A model generated the notes under the pieces. That model was not told where the DNA came from and did no database searches. It saw nothing but the letters and a program-made list of their open reading frames with translations. A stretch of DNA of 64,000 bases from the NCBI RefSeq assembly GCF_000758585.1, contig NZ_CP009281.1, positions 4,154,001 through 4,218,000 of the forward strand, given 5' to 3'. This document shows positions 11,042 to 20,439 of this stretch, one piece after another. Both the position numbers and the translations under genes were made by a program. Each line of letters begins with the position of its first letter. The first letter of the stretch is position 1. Source of the DNA: Paenibacillus sp. FSL R5-0345. Its GTDB lineage: Bacteria > Bacillota > Bacilli > Paenibacillales > Paenibacillaceae.

Positions 11042-12748
11042 TTATTCTTCTGTCATCACTTGCCGGTCTAAATTACGGTACTGAACAGCCTCCGCAAGAT
11101 GAGCAGAAGTAATATCCTGTACGCCTTCCAGATCAGCTATTGTACGGGATAGCTTAATTATTCGATCATGCGCTCGCATACTTAGACCTAAATTCTCCAG
11201 AATATCATACAGCAATTCGGCACCTTCACGGCTAAGACTTGCATAGCGCCGAAGTGAAGCGCCAGAAAGTTCACTGTTCCAAGAAATAGGCAAGCGTTTA
11301 AACCGTTTAGCTTGTATCGCCTGTGCCGCCATCACCGCTGCATACATCTCAGCCGAAGATAAAGCATGCCCCTGTCGACCCCATTCCTTGGGGCGAGGGA
11401 CATCCACTTGTAAATCAATACGATCCAATAAGGGGCCTGATATCTTTGCGCGATATTGAGCAATCCTAGCGGGACTGCAAGTACAATGTTGTTGGGAAAG
11501 CCCACTCCCAAAATAACCACAGCTACATGGATTCATCGATGCAGCGAGCATGAATTTTGCAGGATAGGTAAAGGAAGCACGAGCACGACTTATAGTAACA
11601 ACCCCATCTTCGAGCGGTTGACGCAACACTTCTAGTACATTCCGAGAAAATTCGGGCAATTCATCTAGAAAGAGAATACCTCGATGGGCGAGACTGACTT
11701 CACCCGGCTTCGGAATTCCCCCACCCCCAATAAGGCCTGCGGCTGATATCGTATGATGCGGAGAGCGAAAAGGACGACTACGCAGCAAGCCGTTGTGGGC
11801 ATCTTTTAAAGTTCCTGCTGCGCTAAAAATTTTGGTTACCTCAAGTGCCTCACTCTCAGTCAATTTTGGAAGTATGCTCGGGAGTCGTTTAATCAGCATC
11901 GTCTTCCCTGTACCGGGTGGACCCATGAGCAAAATATTATGCATGCCCGCTGCCGCAATGGTTAGGGCTCTTTTTACATGCTGTTGGCCAAGCACATCAC
12001 TGTAATCATCCATCATCTCATTCATTGCACACGAGGAGACCTCAGAAGTACCGTAAATCGGGGTATATTTAAGATGTTCCAAAGAAAGGACAAGTACCGG
12101 AGGTCGTTCATTTTGATCCATCCCCTTGCTTACAGATACAGGAAAAGGAAGAGTTGATATAGACGGTTTTTCTACCGAATCTCTCCCATTCAATTGATAC
12201 TGCTCGTCGCTCCCTTTTATATCCATTGCTGAGTTGGACTGCGGTTCTTCTGGGCTCACTAAAGCTCGCAAATGGTCGATTGCGTAAATGTTAATGCCAC
12301 TGATCAAAGCTGCCTCGGCTGCATTGCCTTCCGGGAGCAGAACAGCCTTAAATCCATTCTTCCGGGCAGCTTCCACCATCGGCAGTACTCCCGATACTGG
12401 CCGCAGACTGCCATCGAGCGCAAGCTCTCCAATGAAGAGTACCTCTTTAGCTGAGGGCATAACCACTTGACCACTAGTAATGAGTATCCCCAGAGCAATC
12501 GCAAGATCAAAGGCGGAGCCTTCTTTTCGTAGGTCGGCTGGAGCTAGATTTATCGTGATGCGCTGCTGTGGATAGCGATAACCGCAGTTCTTAACGGCGG
12601 CTCTTACTCGTTCTACCGCCTCACGAATCGCTGAATCCGGTAAGCCAATGATATTCGTCTGCGGTAATCCATTCGCAAGATCAATTTCAACACCAATCAT
12701 TACCCCTTCAATTCCATACAAGCACGCACTATGCATTTTTCCATACAT
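11042..12748 (-). CDS. comM: ComM/YifB-family AAA+ ATPase (Mg chelatase-like)
   Basis: ComM-like proteins are hexameric AAA+ helicases that in some bacteria promote branch migration of donor DNA during transformation. The 568-residue product has the N-terminal Lon-like domain (ACLYGIEGVMIGVEIDLANG at about 8-27), Walker A in LLMGPPGTGKTMLIKR, sensor block LAHRGILFLDELPEF, and a C-terminal cysteine-containing block NPCSCGYFGS. It is longer than the usual roughly 500 residues because of a low-similarity insert at about 170-245 between the two domains. SD GAGGTG precedes the ATG. Role in competence here is inferred from neighbourhood with dprA. Confidence 0.9.
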   Translation of the reverse strand: MYGKMHSACLYGIEGVMIGVEIDLANGLPQTNIIGLPDSAIREAVERVRAAVKNCGYRYPQQRITINLAPADLRKEGSAFDLAIALGILITSGQVVMPSAKEVLFIGELALDGSLRPVSGVLPMVEAARKNGFKAVLLPEGNAAEAALISGINIYAIDHLRALVSPEEPQSNSAMDIKGSDEQYQLNGRDSVEKPSISTLPFPVSVSKGMDQNERPPVLVLSLEHLKYTPIYGTSEVSSCAMNEMMDDYSDVLGQQHVKRALTIAAAGMHNILLMGPPGTGKTMLIKRLPSILPKLTESEALEVTKIFSAAGTLKDAHNGLLRSRPFRSPHHTISAAGLIGGGGIPKPGEVSLAHRGILFLDELPEFSRNVLEVLRQPLEDGVVTISRARASFTYPAKFMLAASMNPCSCGYFGSGLSQQHCTCSPARIAQYRAKISGPLLDRIDLQVDVPRPKEWGRQGHALSSAEMYAAVMAAQAIQAKRFKRLPISWNSELSGASLRRYASLSREGAELLYDILENLGLSMRAHDRIIKLSRTIADLEGVQDITSAHLAEAVQYRNLDRQVMTEE

Positions 12749-12950
12749 AAAAACACCTCATCTCCTGAAATACACCCCTGATTGGGCGTCAAATCTTCAA
12801 GAAAAAAGGTGCTTCCTTATTTTCCGACTATAAAATAGCTATTATATCTCATTATATAGAGAGAATCTTATCGTAATCAACAATTATTCAATAATTATCA
12901 GCAAAAAACTATATTGCATAAATGCGCATTCGTAACCCGTTAGACCTAAT

Positions 12951-13460
12951 TCATCCTTCTTCACTGACTACGACAGAGTCTCTGATCTGTTCAAAGGTCA
13001 ACGGTTTATAGTTCCAATGCTCCACACAAATATTAAAATAATTATTCCCCTCATATTTTTGACCGTGAATATGACCGTGCACATTTACGTAAGGCATATG
13101 CTTATTCATATACATTGGCTCATGGGAGAGAAAAAAGAAGTCTTTATAAATCAGTGGATATTCACTTACCTCGTCAAAGCCTGCTTCAAGCCACCACCTA
13201 CGACTGCGCCCGCGATCATGATTGCCGAGAATCAGAGTCTTATAACCATGTAACCTCCGCACAATAGCACGTGTCGCTTCCTTGTTAAGAAACGAAAAGT
13301 CACCCAAATGAAACACTTTATCATCCGGACCCACTACTGAATTCCAACTCTCAATCATGGCTTCATTCATTTGCTCAACATCTATAAAGGGTCTGGATTC
13401 AAAATCAATAATCAACTTATGTCCAAAATGATGGTCGGATGTAAAAAAAACGCTAGCCAT
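12951..13460 (-). CDS. Metallophosphoesterase (YfcE-like calcineurin fold)
   Basis: A small phosphoesterase of unknown substrate. The 169-residue product opens ASVFFTSDHHFGHKLII, with the DxH first motif, followed by GDFSFL (GD motif), LILGNHDRG (GNH motif) and VHGHIHG (GHxH motif), together the dimetal centre of the calcineurin superfamily. Start 13460 is chosen because AGAAGGGTG lies just upstream and the protein motif starts there; an in-frame ATG at 13487 would add nine residues with a poorer site. It lies downstream of, and close to, a zinc-ribbon protein gene. Confidence 0.85.
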   Translation of the reverse strand: MASVFFTSDHHFGHKLIIDFESRPFIDVEQMNEAMIESWNSVVGPDDKVFHLGDFSFLNKEATRAIVRRLHGYKTLILGNHDRGRSRRWWLEAGFDEVSEYPLIYKDFFFLSHEPMYMNKHMPYVNVHGHIHGQKYEGNNYFNICVEHWNYKPLTFEQIRDSVVVSEEG

Positions 13461-13498
13461 GTTCACCCTTCTTTCTTTTTTGATCATAGTTTGTATGA

Positions 13499-13912
13499 TT
13501 ATCTCCAGTCACGCCGCTTATGTGATCTTTTTTTATTATCGCTCTGGATCAGTTCAGCTAGAGGAGGAGTCTCTTCATTCTCAATGAGCCAGCCACGCAT
13601 CTCTTTAATCGCTTCCACCTGTCCATTTCCTTTATCACGCCATGTAAGAAGCTCTATGACTTTTATAACAAGCGCTAAGAGACTGCTATTGCTGTTTTGT
13701 GATTTATCAGCACGGATTTTTTGAAATAGCGCCTCATTTTTCCAATCGATTAATATTTCCTCAGCTATAGTGGGCCGCATAACCGTGAAGTTCTTATTGC
13801 AATTTGCACAACAGACAACGGATACTGGTTCTGCGGTAAATTTCACTTCAATCTTCTGCTGGCAATATTGGCAAGCAAAACTAACCTGCATTTCAAAAGG
13901 TTTATTCTTCAC
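13499..13912 (-). CDS. Hypothetical protein with N-terminal zinc ribbon
   Basis: I do not recognise this 137-residue protein. It has two CxxC-type pairs near the N-terminus (CQYC at about 14-17 and CCANC at about 34-38), consistent with a zinc ribbon, then a mostly helical, charged remainder ending KRRDWR. The start could be the first ATG or the Met before QVSFACQYC. It ends 38 bases before the phosphoesterase start and probably shares its transcript. Confidence 0.6.
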   Translation of the reverse strand: MKNKPFEMQVSFACQYCQQKIEVKFTAEPVSVVCCANCNKNFTVMRPTIAEEILIDWKNEALFQKIRADKSQNSNSSLLALVIKVIELLTWRDKGNGQVEAIKEMRGWLIENEETPPLAELIQSDNKKRSHKRRDWR

Positions 13913-14065
13913 TTAAACAGCCCTCCTCATGATGACATTAAAAAGTTACTCTAATGTTTACCCATTTCTTTTGAGAAATGACCCACTGCGCGGAGGCTAT
14001 GTAAAGACTTTTTTTACAAGAATGCTAGTGCCCATAATGAATGGAGCGAGAATATGGGGTGCAGC

Positions 14066-14452
14066 TTAAAAAGCCTCACGTATATGCCCCAAAGAAGCGA
14101 TGCTTAAATCTTCATTCAGTAAAATGCTAATGACGTCAAAAGTTACTCTTCGATCATCATAACCTTTCATATGCAAATAAACCTGTGCTGTATTTCGCAC
14201 TTGATGTATTTTTCGAGTATTCACTGATTCCTCCGGAGTCCCCTGATATAGCTCTCCACTACGACTGCGAACTTCAACAATAATAATACAGCCTTCGTTC
14301 TCCGCAATAATATCAAGTTCTCCAGTTCGACAACGCCAATTTCGTTCTAAGATCTTGTATCCACAAGTAGATAAGTACTGCACAGCCCCGTCTTCAGCAG
14401 CGGCCCCCTTCTGTTTGCGGTTATAGCGCTCTCTTGTGTATCGCTCTTTCAT
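14066..14452 (-). CDS. yraN: YraN family protein (UPF0102, endonuclease-like fold)
   Basis: YraN proteins have a restriction-endonuclease-like fold and no settled function. The 128-residue product has the family pattern GAAAEDGAVQYL, then RCRTGELDIIAENEG and IIIVEVRSRSG, the D...ExK-type metal site. Its start overlaps the stop of the upstream FlhB-like gene by four bases (ATGA), showing translational coupling. It closes the group fliK-like, flhB-like, yraN. Confidence 0.9.
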   Translation of the reverse strand: MKERYTRERYNRKQKGAAAEDGAVQYLSTCGYKILERNWRCRTGELDIIAENEGCIIIVEVRSRSGELYQGTPEESVNTRKIHQVRNTAQVYLHMKGYDDRRVTFDVISILLNEDLSIASLGHIREAF

Positions 14453-14757
14453 TCCGGTCTCCGTTCACCGGCGGAACGGTCGCTCTGATACACAAAGCTG
14501 AGGATTTCAGCCACTAGCTGATAAAGTTCAGATGGAATCTGTTGATCTAGATCGAGCTTTGAAAGAACTTCTACGAGAGCTGCGTCCTCTTGGACAGCAA
14601 CCCCACTCTCTTTAGCTTTTTGCAGAATCAGATCCGCTATCGCCCCTTGTCCTTTGGCAACAACGACAGGCGCCTCGCTTTGTCCTGGGCTATATTTGAG
14701 AGCGACCGCTTTTTTGAGCCCTTGTGAAATTGGAGGTACAGGCTCATTTTCGTTCAT
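14449..14757 (-). CDS. FlhB-like protein (C-terminal domain only; YlqH type)
   Basis: This 102-residue protein resembles only the cytoplasmic C-terminal domain of the flagellar export switch FlhB: KKAVALKYSPGQSEAPVVVAKG followed by ADLILQKAKESGVAVQED. The autocleavage motif NPTH of FlhB is absent (SPGQ stands near its place) and there are no membrane segments. B. subtilis has the same stand-alone gene (ylqH) beside ylqG and rnhB. It overlaps both neighbours by four bases, so the three genes are coupled. Its function is unknown; a link to secretion-substrate switching is only suggested by homology. Confidence 0.85.
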   Translation of the reverse strand: MNENEPVPPISQGLKKAVALKYSPGQSEAPVVVAKGQGAIADLILQKAKESGVAVQEDAALVEVLSKLDLDQQIPSELYQLVAEILSFVYQSDRSAGERRPE

Positions 14758-16934
14758 ATACGGTAATCCACTCCTTTATAAGCATCAGGAACATAATCAA
14801 CAAGCTTGCTATGGGGATTGGCAAGTTCTGTAGATAGTTTTAGTTCCGGTAAAGGTTCAGTTCTTAATCCCGACAACTGATAACCAATAGATTCCACTGC
14901 CGTTTTAATATCATCACGCCGCTGTTCCAGCAGCTCAAGCACCCAAGGATGATCATTATGCAGCTTAAGACTAACGATTCGATCAACAACCTGCACATCA
15001 ACCAGCGTCTGACCGATCTGCTTCATGTCCAAATCAAACCAGAGACGGCAATTAGCTGCATCCAATTCACCCTTGCGTCCCCGACGCGACTGAATATGAA
15101 CGGAAGCTGTCTCCTGCCCATCTGGACCTTGCAGCGGCAAAAATAAAGTCACTTGCGCGAAAGGAGCCGTTCGATCTGTATTGAGCAACAGCTGTTGTCC
15201 TGTCAGCTGCTGCACTAGTCCGCTCGCGGCTTCTTTGACCGCGGGCGGCACCTCGCTGCTGCTCATGATCTGCAGCAACACGCCTTTCAGGGTGTCGGCG
15301 GCTTGATCGCTGCCGACACCTGCACTGCCAAGCGCGGCCGTACCTGCCGCCGCGCGGGCCGTCTCAGCGGCGGCTACTACGCCGCCGCGCACCGCCTGCT
15401 GCTCGTGCTCCGCACCGAGCAGCTTCAGCACCCGCCCCACCCACGACTCCGCGTCCGCGGGTGGGGCGGTGTCCGGCTGTATCGGCGAAGCCGTCACAGC
15501 CGGGGTCTCCCCGCGCGGCACAGCAGCCGCGGGGGCAGGGCTTGCTCCCGCCGCGTCAGCGGGCGGGAGCATGGCGAGCTGCGGCAGGGAACCGCGCAGC
15601 TCGGTGAGCACGCCCTGCAGCTTCGCGAGCAGGGCGGCACCGCTAGGTGCAGCTGCCTGGGGCGCAGAACCAGCAGCAGTGCCTTCGGCGCTCACACTCG
15701 CGCCACCAACCCCTGCCCCGCTCTTATCAATATTCATTGCCAAGCTCTTATCTGCAAGAATAGCACTATCCAGTGCTCCATCCTTATTCAAATTTAAGGC
15801 ATTACCTTGAATCTCACCTTGACTGGAGCTGATAAGATTGCTCGTCGCAACATCAGCTTGAGCGCTTAAAGCATTATTCAGAGCGCTAGAAGGCGTAGCA
15901 GCTGTCGTTTTACCAGCCACAGGTTCAGTAACCAGTGCACCCTTGGAAATCTGTGCACCTTCAGCCGTTTCATCAAGAGCTACTGGTTTACCAGTTGCAA
16001 TACCCGTTTCATTATCAGAAGTAATGTTAAGAGCCGCTTTGACTGGTGCACCTTGTTCATCCGATGCCATAGTAGCCGTAAGGCCGGAGGCATCTACAGC
16101 GGCTCCTCCCGAAAGAGAAGTACTTCCGCTTGCGACAGTACTATCAGTAGCTTTACTCACAGCTTGTCCATTTCCTCTGGCTGCCAATTGGATGGCAGCC
16201 GCCTCTGTAATGTCACTCTCCGCAACACCCACGTTATTCCCACTTGTTGCACTTGTATTTACAGAAGGATCGAGCTTTCCATTACTGGTGCCCATTCCAG
16301 CTTTAGGTTCCGCGGTTATTGTTTCTTCACTAGCAATTTGCCCTGCCCATATCGTAATCTGGTCTTCTAGTGCTGACAAAAGCTGATGCAACTGCGGACC
16401 AAATACAGCCTGCTGCAATCCTTTCACACTCTCAGCTGTAACAGGGAGTCCCCGCTTTAAAGAAATGACTGCCGCGTCAAGCCACTCTGATGTAGGCACA
16501 CCAGCTGGCTTGGCACTCATTACCGCATTCAGCGCAGCCGCTGTCTCTTTGGTCAGCGGGACGCCCCCTGATTGCATCGCTAATACGATTTCTCTACCTG
16601 CTTTGGAATCAGCTAGCCCTAGTGATTCCAAGGCTTCCCCCATGCTTTGAGGGGTGACTAACGCCGTTTCACCGAGGGAGACCGGCTTCAATACGGGTAA
16701 TCCGCCTTCTCCGGGTGGTCCGACCTGTAAATTCATGGTTTCTCCAGGCAGCAGCGGTGTTTCTAATTCCGCACGAACAGGTGTACCTTGGATTTGTACA
16801 ACCGCTTCTTTTCCTGAATCCGATACAGAGAGAACAACACCACGAACAACCTGCCCTTCTTTTAAGTCTACAGACTTGGCCGCACCCGGTTTTTGATCTC
16901 CAAGTAATCCACGGATCAATGTTCCGATATTCAT
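14754..16934 (-). CDS. FliK-like hook-length-control-type protein (YlqG-like)
   Basis: The 726-residue product resembles flagellar hook-length-control proteins in layout: a short structured N-terminus (MNIGTLIRGLLGDQ), a long low-complexity Ala/Gly/Ser/Thr-rich middle (about 220-560), and a conserved C-terminal domain with LWFDLDMKQIGQTLVDVQVVD. It partners with the FlhB-like gene, an arrangement parallel to the FliK/FlhB pair. The middle third (about 15,230-15,720) is strongly GC-rich, unlike flanking codons. SD GGAGGGAGG precedes the ATG. It may tether or measure something exported, but this is inference. Confidence 0.7.
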   Translation of the reverse strand: MNIGTLIRGLLGDQKPGAAKSVDLKEGQVVRGVVLSVSDSGKEAVVQIQGTPVRAELETPLLPGETMNLQVGPPGEGGLPVLKPVSLGETALVTPQSMGEALESLGLADSKAGREIVLAMQSGGVPLTKETAAALNAVMSAKPAGVPTSEWLDAAVISLKRGLPVTAESVKGLQQAVFGPQLHQLLSALEDQITIWAGQIASEETITAEPKAGMGTSNGKLDPSVNTSATSGNNVGVAESDITEAAAIQLAARGNGQAVSKATDSTVASGSTSLSGGAAVDASGLTATMASDEQGAPVKAALNITSDNETGIATGKPVALDETAEGAQISKGALVTEPVAGKTTAATPSSALNNALSAQADVATSNLISSSQGEIQGNALNLNKDGALDSAILADKSLAMNIDKSGAGVGGASVSAEGTAAGSAPQAAAPSGAALLAKLQGVLTELRGSLPQLAMLPPADAAGASPAPAAAVPRGETPAVTASPIQPDTAPPADAESWVGRVLKLLGAEHEQQAVRGGVVAAAETARAAAGTAALGSAGVGSDQAADTLKGVLLQIMSSSEVPPAVKEAASGLVQQLTGQQLLLNTDRTAPFAQVTLFLPLQGPDGQETASVHIQSRRGRKGELDAANCRLWFDLDMKQIGQTLVDVQVVDRIVSLKLHNDHPWVLELLEQRRDDIKTAVESIGYQLSGLRTEPLPELKLSTELANPHSKLVDYVPDAYKGVDYRI

Positions 16935-17006
16935 ACCGTTTGTCCTCCCTCCATTTTCTCTCTTCTTACTATATCGGTATTCATCCTACTTTTTTAAGCA
17001 TTGCTT

Positions 17007-17633
17007 CTAGAATAACGTTTGCTGCTCCGCGAGAATCCGCCCAATAAAACTGCGCCGATGCATAGGTGTTGGACCTAGAGCCGTAATTTGTTCCCGGTGA
17101 AGCTTGGTCGCGTAACCTTTATGTATCGCAATCCCATAATCAGGGTATAATTCCTCCCACAGACCTTCACACAGCCTGTCTCGTGTCACTTTAGCAATAA
17201 TCGAAGCTGCTGCAATAGACTGACTATTTGCATCCCCCTTAATAATTGCCCGTTGTGGCAAAGGGAGGTCTACCTTTTCAGCATCGATCAGCATATAGTC
17301 AGGAATGTGTTCCAGACTCTCTACCGCTTTTTTCATGGCTAAGCGTGAAGCTTGCTTGATATTAATCTCATCAATGACAGTAGAATCCACATACCCCACA
17401 CCTACCGCCAGCGCTTGCTCCATAATAATCTCGTATAAAGCGTCTCTCTTTTTAGCTGTAAGCTTTTTGGAATCATTTACACCATCAATAATAAGCCCCT
17501 CTGGCAAAATCACCGCTGCTGCTACGACGTCCCCAAACAAGCAGCCTCTTCCCACTTCATCTACGCCTGCTATACGGCGATATGACTGTTCCCAGCCCTC
17601 TTTTTCATAGGCTAACATATCTAACGAACTCAC
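17007..17633 (-). CDS. rnhB: Ribonuclease HII
   Basis: RNase HII incises DNA at embedded ribonucleotides and removes RNA-DNA hybrids. The 208-residue product has the type 2 signature IAGVDEVGRGCLFGDVVAAA near residues 21-40, a second acidic site in DYMLIDAEKV, and GDANSQSIAAASIIAKVTRD. The GTG start at 17633 is taken with a weak GGTGA site; an internal ATG five codons in is an alternative. It has its own promoter region after the rbgA terminator and precedes the fliK-like gene by 72 bases. Confidence 0.95.
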   Translation of the reverse strand: MSSLDMLAYEKEGWEQSYRRIAGVDEVGRGCLFGDVVAAAVILPEGLIIDGVNDSKKLTAKKRDALYEIIMEQALAVGVGYVDSTVIDEINIKQASRLAMKKAVESLEHIPDYMLIDAEKVDLPLPQRAIIKGDANSQSIAAASIIAKVTRDRLCEGLWEELYPDYGIAIHKGYATKLHREQITALGPTPMHRRSFIGRILAEQQTLF

Positions 17634-17743
17634 TATTTTGTCACCGCCAATTATGAATTATTCAATGATCTATATAAGTCAGCTTATCACAGTAAAGCTG
17701 ACATGGTCATCTTAAAATAGACGTTCCAATTTGATCCATTCCC

Positions 17744-17779
17744 ATAAAAAAAGAGCCTCCGAAATTTCGGATGGCTCTT
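17744..17779 (-). terminator. Intrinsic terminator after rbgA
   Basis: On the minus strand AAGAGCC...CCGAAATTTCGG...GGCTCTT forms a 14-base-pair-class hairpin followed by seven T. It separates rbgA from rnhB. Confidence 0.9.
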
Positions 17780-17814
17780 CCATACCTAGTCATTAAACAC
17801 TGAATTCAATGCAC

Positions 17815-18675
17815 TTAAGGCGTTTCCAGCGTAAAACGTCCAAGCTTACCTGCCCGCAGCTCATGCAACAAGGCTCGGGAAGCTTTTTCCAGATCTACAC
17901 GTCCACCGCTAATCAGACAACCGCGCTTACGACCCACGGCTTCCATAACAGCTACGATCTCATCTGGATTCTCCAGATCCTCAGGAAGCTTCTCAATGCC
18001 AAAGCGTTCTTGAAATCTAGATCCGTAGTCTTTCACCAAATATTTCACCGCGTAAAAGGCGATGTCCTCAACATTCAGAATTTCTTCTTTTATTGCACCC
18101 GTTACCGCTAGGCGATAACCTACATCTTGGTCCTCAAACTTCGGCCACAGAATACCCGGGGTATCCAGAAGCTCCAAATTACCGGCTGTCTTAATCCACT
18201 GTTGACCCTTGGTTACCCCAGGACGGTCACCAGTAGCAGCGATACTCTTACCAGCCATCCGGTTAATGAGTGTTGATTTACCAACGTTAGGAATACCGAC
18301 AATCAATGCACGCATAGCTCGCGGATTCATTCCCCTAGCGATCTGCCGGTCAATCTTTTCTTTTAGCAGCAGTTTGACCTGCTCTGGTATTTCCTTAATA
18401 CCCGTTCCAGTAGATGCATCAACAGGATAAGCAACATGCCCTTGTCCCTTGAAGTACGCCAGCCACTTCCGTGTAATCTCCGGATCTGCCAGATCCGCCT
18501 TGTTCAAAATAATCAATCTTGGCTTGTCCCGCAAAATATCGTCAATCATCGGATTGCGGCTGGAAAGCGGCAGACGGGAATCGAGCAATTCTATTACAAC
18601 ATCAATCAGCTTCAGCTTATCCTCGATTTGCCGCCTAGCCTTCGTCATATGACCAGGAAACCATTGAATGGCCAT
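17815..18675 (-). CDS. rbgA: Ribosome biogenesis GTPase RbgA (YlqF)
   Basis: RbgA is a GTPase needed for late assembly of the 50S subunit. It is a circularly permuted GTPase: the NKAD (G4) motif near residue 58 precedes the G1 motif [10 protein letters not shown] near 125, with GVTKGQQW and DTPGILWP after. The N-terminus [15 protein letters not shown] is diagnostic. ATG 18675 is chosen because AAGGAGG is 8 bases upstream; an upstream in-frame GTG overlaps that ribosome site. The gene follows lepB by 29 bases. Length 286 is normal. Confidence 0.95.
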   Translation of the reverse strand: MAIQWFPGHMTKARRQIEDKLKLIDVVIELLDSRLPLSSRNPMIDDILRDKPRLIILNKADLADPEITRKWLAYFKGQGHVAYPVDASTGTGIKEIPEQVKLLLKEKIDRQIARGMNPRAMRALIVGIPNVGKSTLINRMAGKSIAATGDRPGVTKGQQWIKTAGNLELLDTPGILWPKFEDQDVGYRLAVTGAIKEEILNVEDIAFYAVKYLVKDYGSRFQERFGIEKLPEDLENPDEIVAVMEAVGRKRGCLISGGRVDLEKASRALLHELRAGKLGRFTLETP

Positions 18676-18704
18676 TGCCGTCACCTCCTTTGACTTCTGT
18701 CAAC

Positions 18705-19313
18705 TTAATGGTTAATCAGTGTAATATCCTTTAGCGGCCAGAAGATTAAATCTGCACGACCCACTATATCCCCCAGTGGTACATAACCGATCATTCGGCT
18801 ATCCGTACTATCCGAGCGATTATCCCCCATAACAAATACATGACCTTCAGGTACGGTACCATCCGTAAACTTTTCATTAGGGAAGTCTTTATTATTATAC
18901 AGAGCGTTGTTACTATGCGCAGCATCAATAGCGCCTTGGATATATGTCTCGTTAACAACCTCTCCGTTAACTGTAACTACATCCCCTTCTACTTTCACGG
19001 TATCTCCAGCCACACCAATTACACGTTTAATAAAATCTCTACCCTCAGAAGGCACGTGGAATACTATAACCTCGCCCCGTTGCGGAGATCTAATATCGTA
19101 CAAAATCTCATTTACGATAACACGTTCACCCGTATGGAAATTAGGCTGCATGGAAGGTCCATCTACAATAAAAGGCTTGAACAAAAGCCAGCGGATCAGA
19201 AAAACCAATACTAAAGCAATCGCAATGGCTTTAATCCATTCCAAAACTTCATTTTTGGGTTTACGTGGGTTCTGCGCGCTTGATTCCAAAGTTTCACTTT
19301 GTTCCTGCTGCAT
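18705..19313 (-). CDS. lepB: Type I signal peptidase
   Basis: This membrane protease removes signal peptides from exported proteins. The 202-residue product has a cytoplasmic N-terminus, one transmembrane helix (about 26-45), catalytic serine in DGPSMQPNF (S54) and the general-base lysine in FIKRVIGVAGD (K96), followed by GHVFVMGDNRSDSTDSR (box E). This is the short bacterial P-type architecture of Firmicutes. It forms a two-gene unit with rbgA, between rplS and rnhB. A copy of the 100-bp double-hairpin repeat lies in its upstream region. Confidence 0.95.
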   Translation of the reverse strand: MQQEQSETLESSAQNPRKPKNEVLEWIKAIAIALVLVFLIRWLLFKPFIVDGPSMQPNFHTGERVIVNEILYDIRSPQRGEVIVFHVPSEGRDFIKRVIGVAGDTVKVEGDVVTVNGEVVNETYIQGAIDAAHSNNALYNNKDFPNEKFTDGTVPEGHVFVMGDNRSDSTDSRMIGYVPLGDIVGRADLIFWPLKDITLINH

Positions 19314-19455
19314 AGTTCACCGTCCTCTCTAAAATACTACTCTTACTATACAACACAAAAAAACTCCTGCCAAAAACCCCTCCACAGATACTCCTTCAGG
19401 AGGCCTTTTCGGAGAAGCTGATCCCCAAGCGTATATGTCGTACGCATTGTATACC

Positions 19456-19553
19456 AAGTTAAAACGCCATTGCGTCCTTTAAGGACAGAAAGCGTTTATG
19501 CGAGAAATATAAGAATAATGTATAACGTGAAACTTATACTTTCTTATATTTTC
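19456..19553 (+). repeat. Double-hairpin interspersed repeat, copy 1
   Basis: About 98 bases, clearly related to copies at 22431 and 24430. The first half is an imperfect hairpin (AAAACGC ... GCGTTT around GTCCTTTAAGGAC); after the conserved TGCGAGAA the second half pairs AAATATAAGA with TCTTATATTT. This copy lies in the lepB upstream region, just past the rplS terminator. Function unknown. Confidence 0.9.
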
Positions 19554-19570
19554 AAAAAAAATAATAAAAC

Positions 19571-19599
19571 GAAAGGGGCTTGAACTCAAGCCCCTTTCC
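19571..19599 (-). terminator. Intrinsic terminator after rplS
   Basis: GAAAGGGGCTTGA pairs with TCAAGCCCCTTTC, followed on the minus strand by GTTTTATTATTTTT, directly after the rplS stop. Confidence 0.92.
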
Positions 19600-19611
19600 T
19601 TTGTCACTATT

Positions 19612-19956
19612 CTAGCGACGAATTTCTTTAATTCTCGCTGCTTTACCACGTAGTTCACGAAGGTAATAAAGTTTAGCACGACGCACTTTACCACGACGAG
19701 CCACTTCGATTTTCTCGATTTTAGGCGAGTTGATTGGGAATGTTCTTTCCACACCAACACCGTAAGAAATTTTACGAACCGTAAAAGTCTCACTGATTCC
19801 ACCGCCACGACGTTTGATTACAACGCCTTCGAACAACTGGATACGCTCACGAGTTCCCTCGATAACTTTTACATGCACCTTCAAAGTGTCACCCGGGCGA
19901 AAACTCGGGATATCTTTACGAAGTTGCTCTTGCGTAATAGCTTGTAGGATATTCAT
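19612..19956 (-). CDS. rplS: 50S ribosomal protein L19
   Basis: L19 sits at the 30S-50S interface. The 114-residue length and the blocks [32 protein letters not shown] and a basic C-terminus ([20 protein letters not shown]) are typical. A good ribosome site (GGAAGGAGG) precedes the ATG. In most Firmicutes rplS directly follows trmD; here 3.1 kb with several small genes and two repeats separates them, so rplS must have its own promoter. It is followed by a strong terminator. Confidence 0.98.
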   Translation of the reverse strand: MNILQAITQEQLRKDIPSFRPGDTLKVHVKVIEGTRERIQLFEGVVIKRRGGGISETFTVRKISYGVGVERTFPINSPKIEKIEVARRGKVRRAKLYYLRELRGKAARIKEIRR

Positions 19957-19959
19957 TAA

Positions 19960-20060
19960 GGACTTCCTCCTTCCGTACAGGTGTTCTTGCCTCTTCCGGA
20001 GAGATCTTTCTCTCCCTCATTATCCGCAGCGGACCACCGTATTCCACACAACAGAAATAA
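19960..20060 (-). promoter_or_regulatory. Possible structured rplS leader
   Basis: The transcript upstream of rplS contains a strong hairpin GGAGAG/CTCTCC at 19998-20015 and a small CCGCTGCGG hairpin just before it. Many Firmicutes control L19 by an mRNA leader that binds the protein. Position and structure fit such a leader, but I cannot match its consensus by eye. Confidence 0.3.
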
Positions 20061-20112
20061 TAATACCATAAAGGACGGGCTAATACAACATATTTTTCTT
20101 ATTTTTGTCTAT

Positions 20113-20403
20113 TTAAAGCGGCAACATATCTCTTTTTTTCGCCTTCGATTGGCAATCCTTACACAGGCCAACTACAGTTCCATTATCTTGAGCGTAGAAG
20201 ATTAATTTTCCATTCTTCTTCTTACAAGAAGAACAAGGCTGCTCCCCTGGGCTCTGTTTAGCTTTTCGATGACTGTCCATTGAGATCACGTTACTCCGTG
20301 TGGTGTGCGAATGATTGCTTGTCGTATTTATTTTCTGCTTCTTGACTAAAAAATACACGACTGCCAAAACTACTAAGGCAAGCAAAATGGCTACATATTT
20401 CAT
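20113..20403 (-). CDS. Hypothetical membrane-anchored zinc-ribbon protein
   Basis: The 96-residue product has an N-terminal transmembrane helix (about 3-20, MKYVAILLALVVLAVVYFLV), a polar linker rich in Ser, His and Lys, and a C-terminal pair of CxxC motifs (CSSC at about 57-60, CKDC at about 81-84) likely to bind zinc. GGAGGGAG precedes the ATG. It lies between trmD and rplS, where most relatives have nothing, and directly downstream of the candidate RNA at 20440-20640. Function unknown. Confidence 0.7.
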   Translation of the reverse strand: MKYVAILLALVVLAVVYFLVKKQKINTTSNHSHTTRSNVISMDSHRKAKQSPGEQPCSSCKKKNGKLIFYAQDNGTVVGLCKDCQSKAKKRDMLPL

Positions 20404-20439
20404 TTGGCTCCCTCCACCCTTCAGGATTTATTAAATGAA

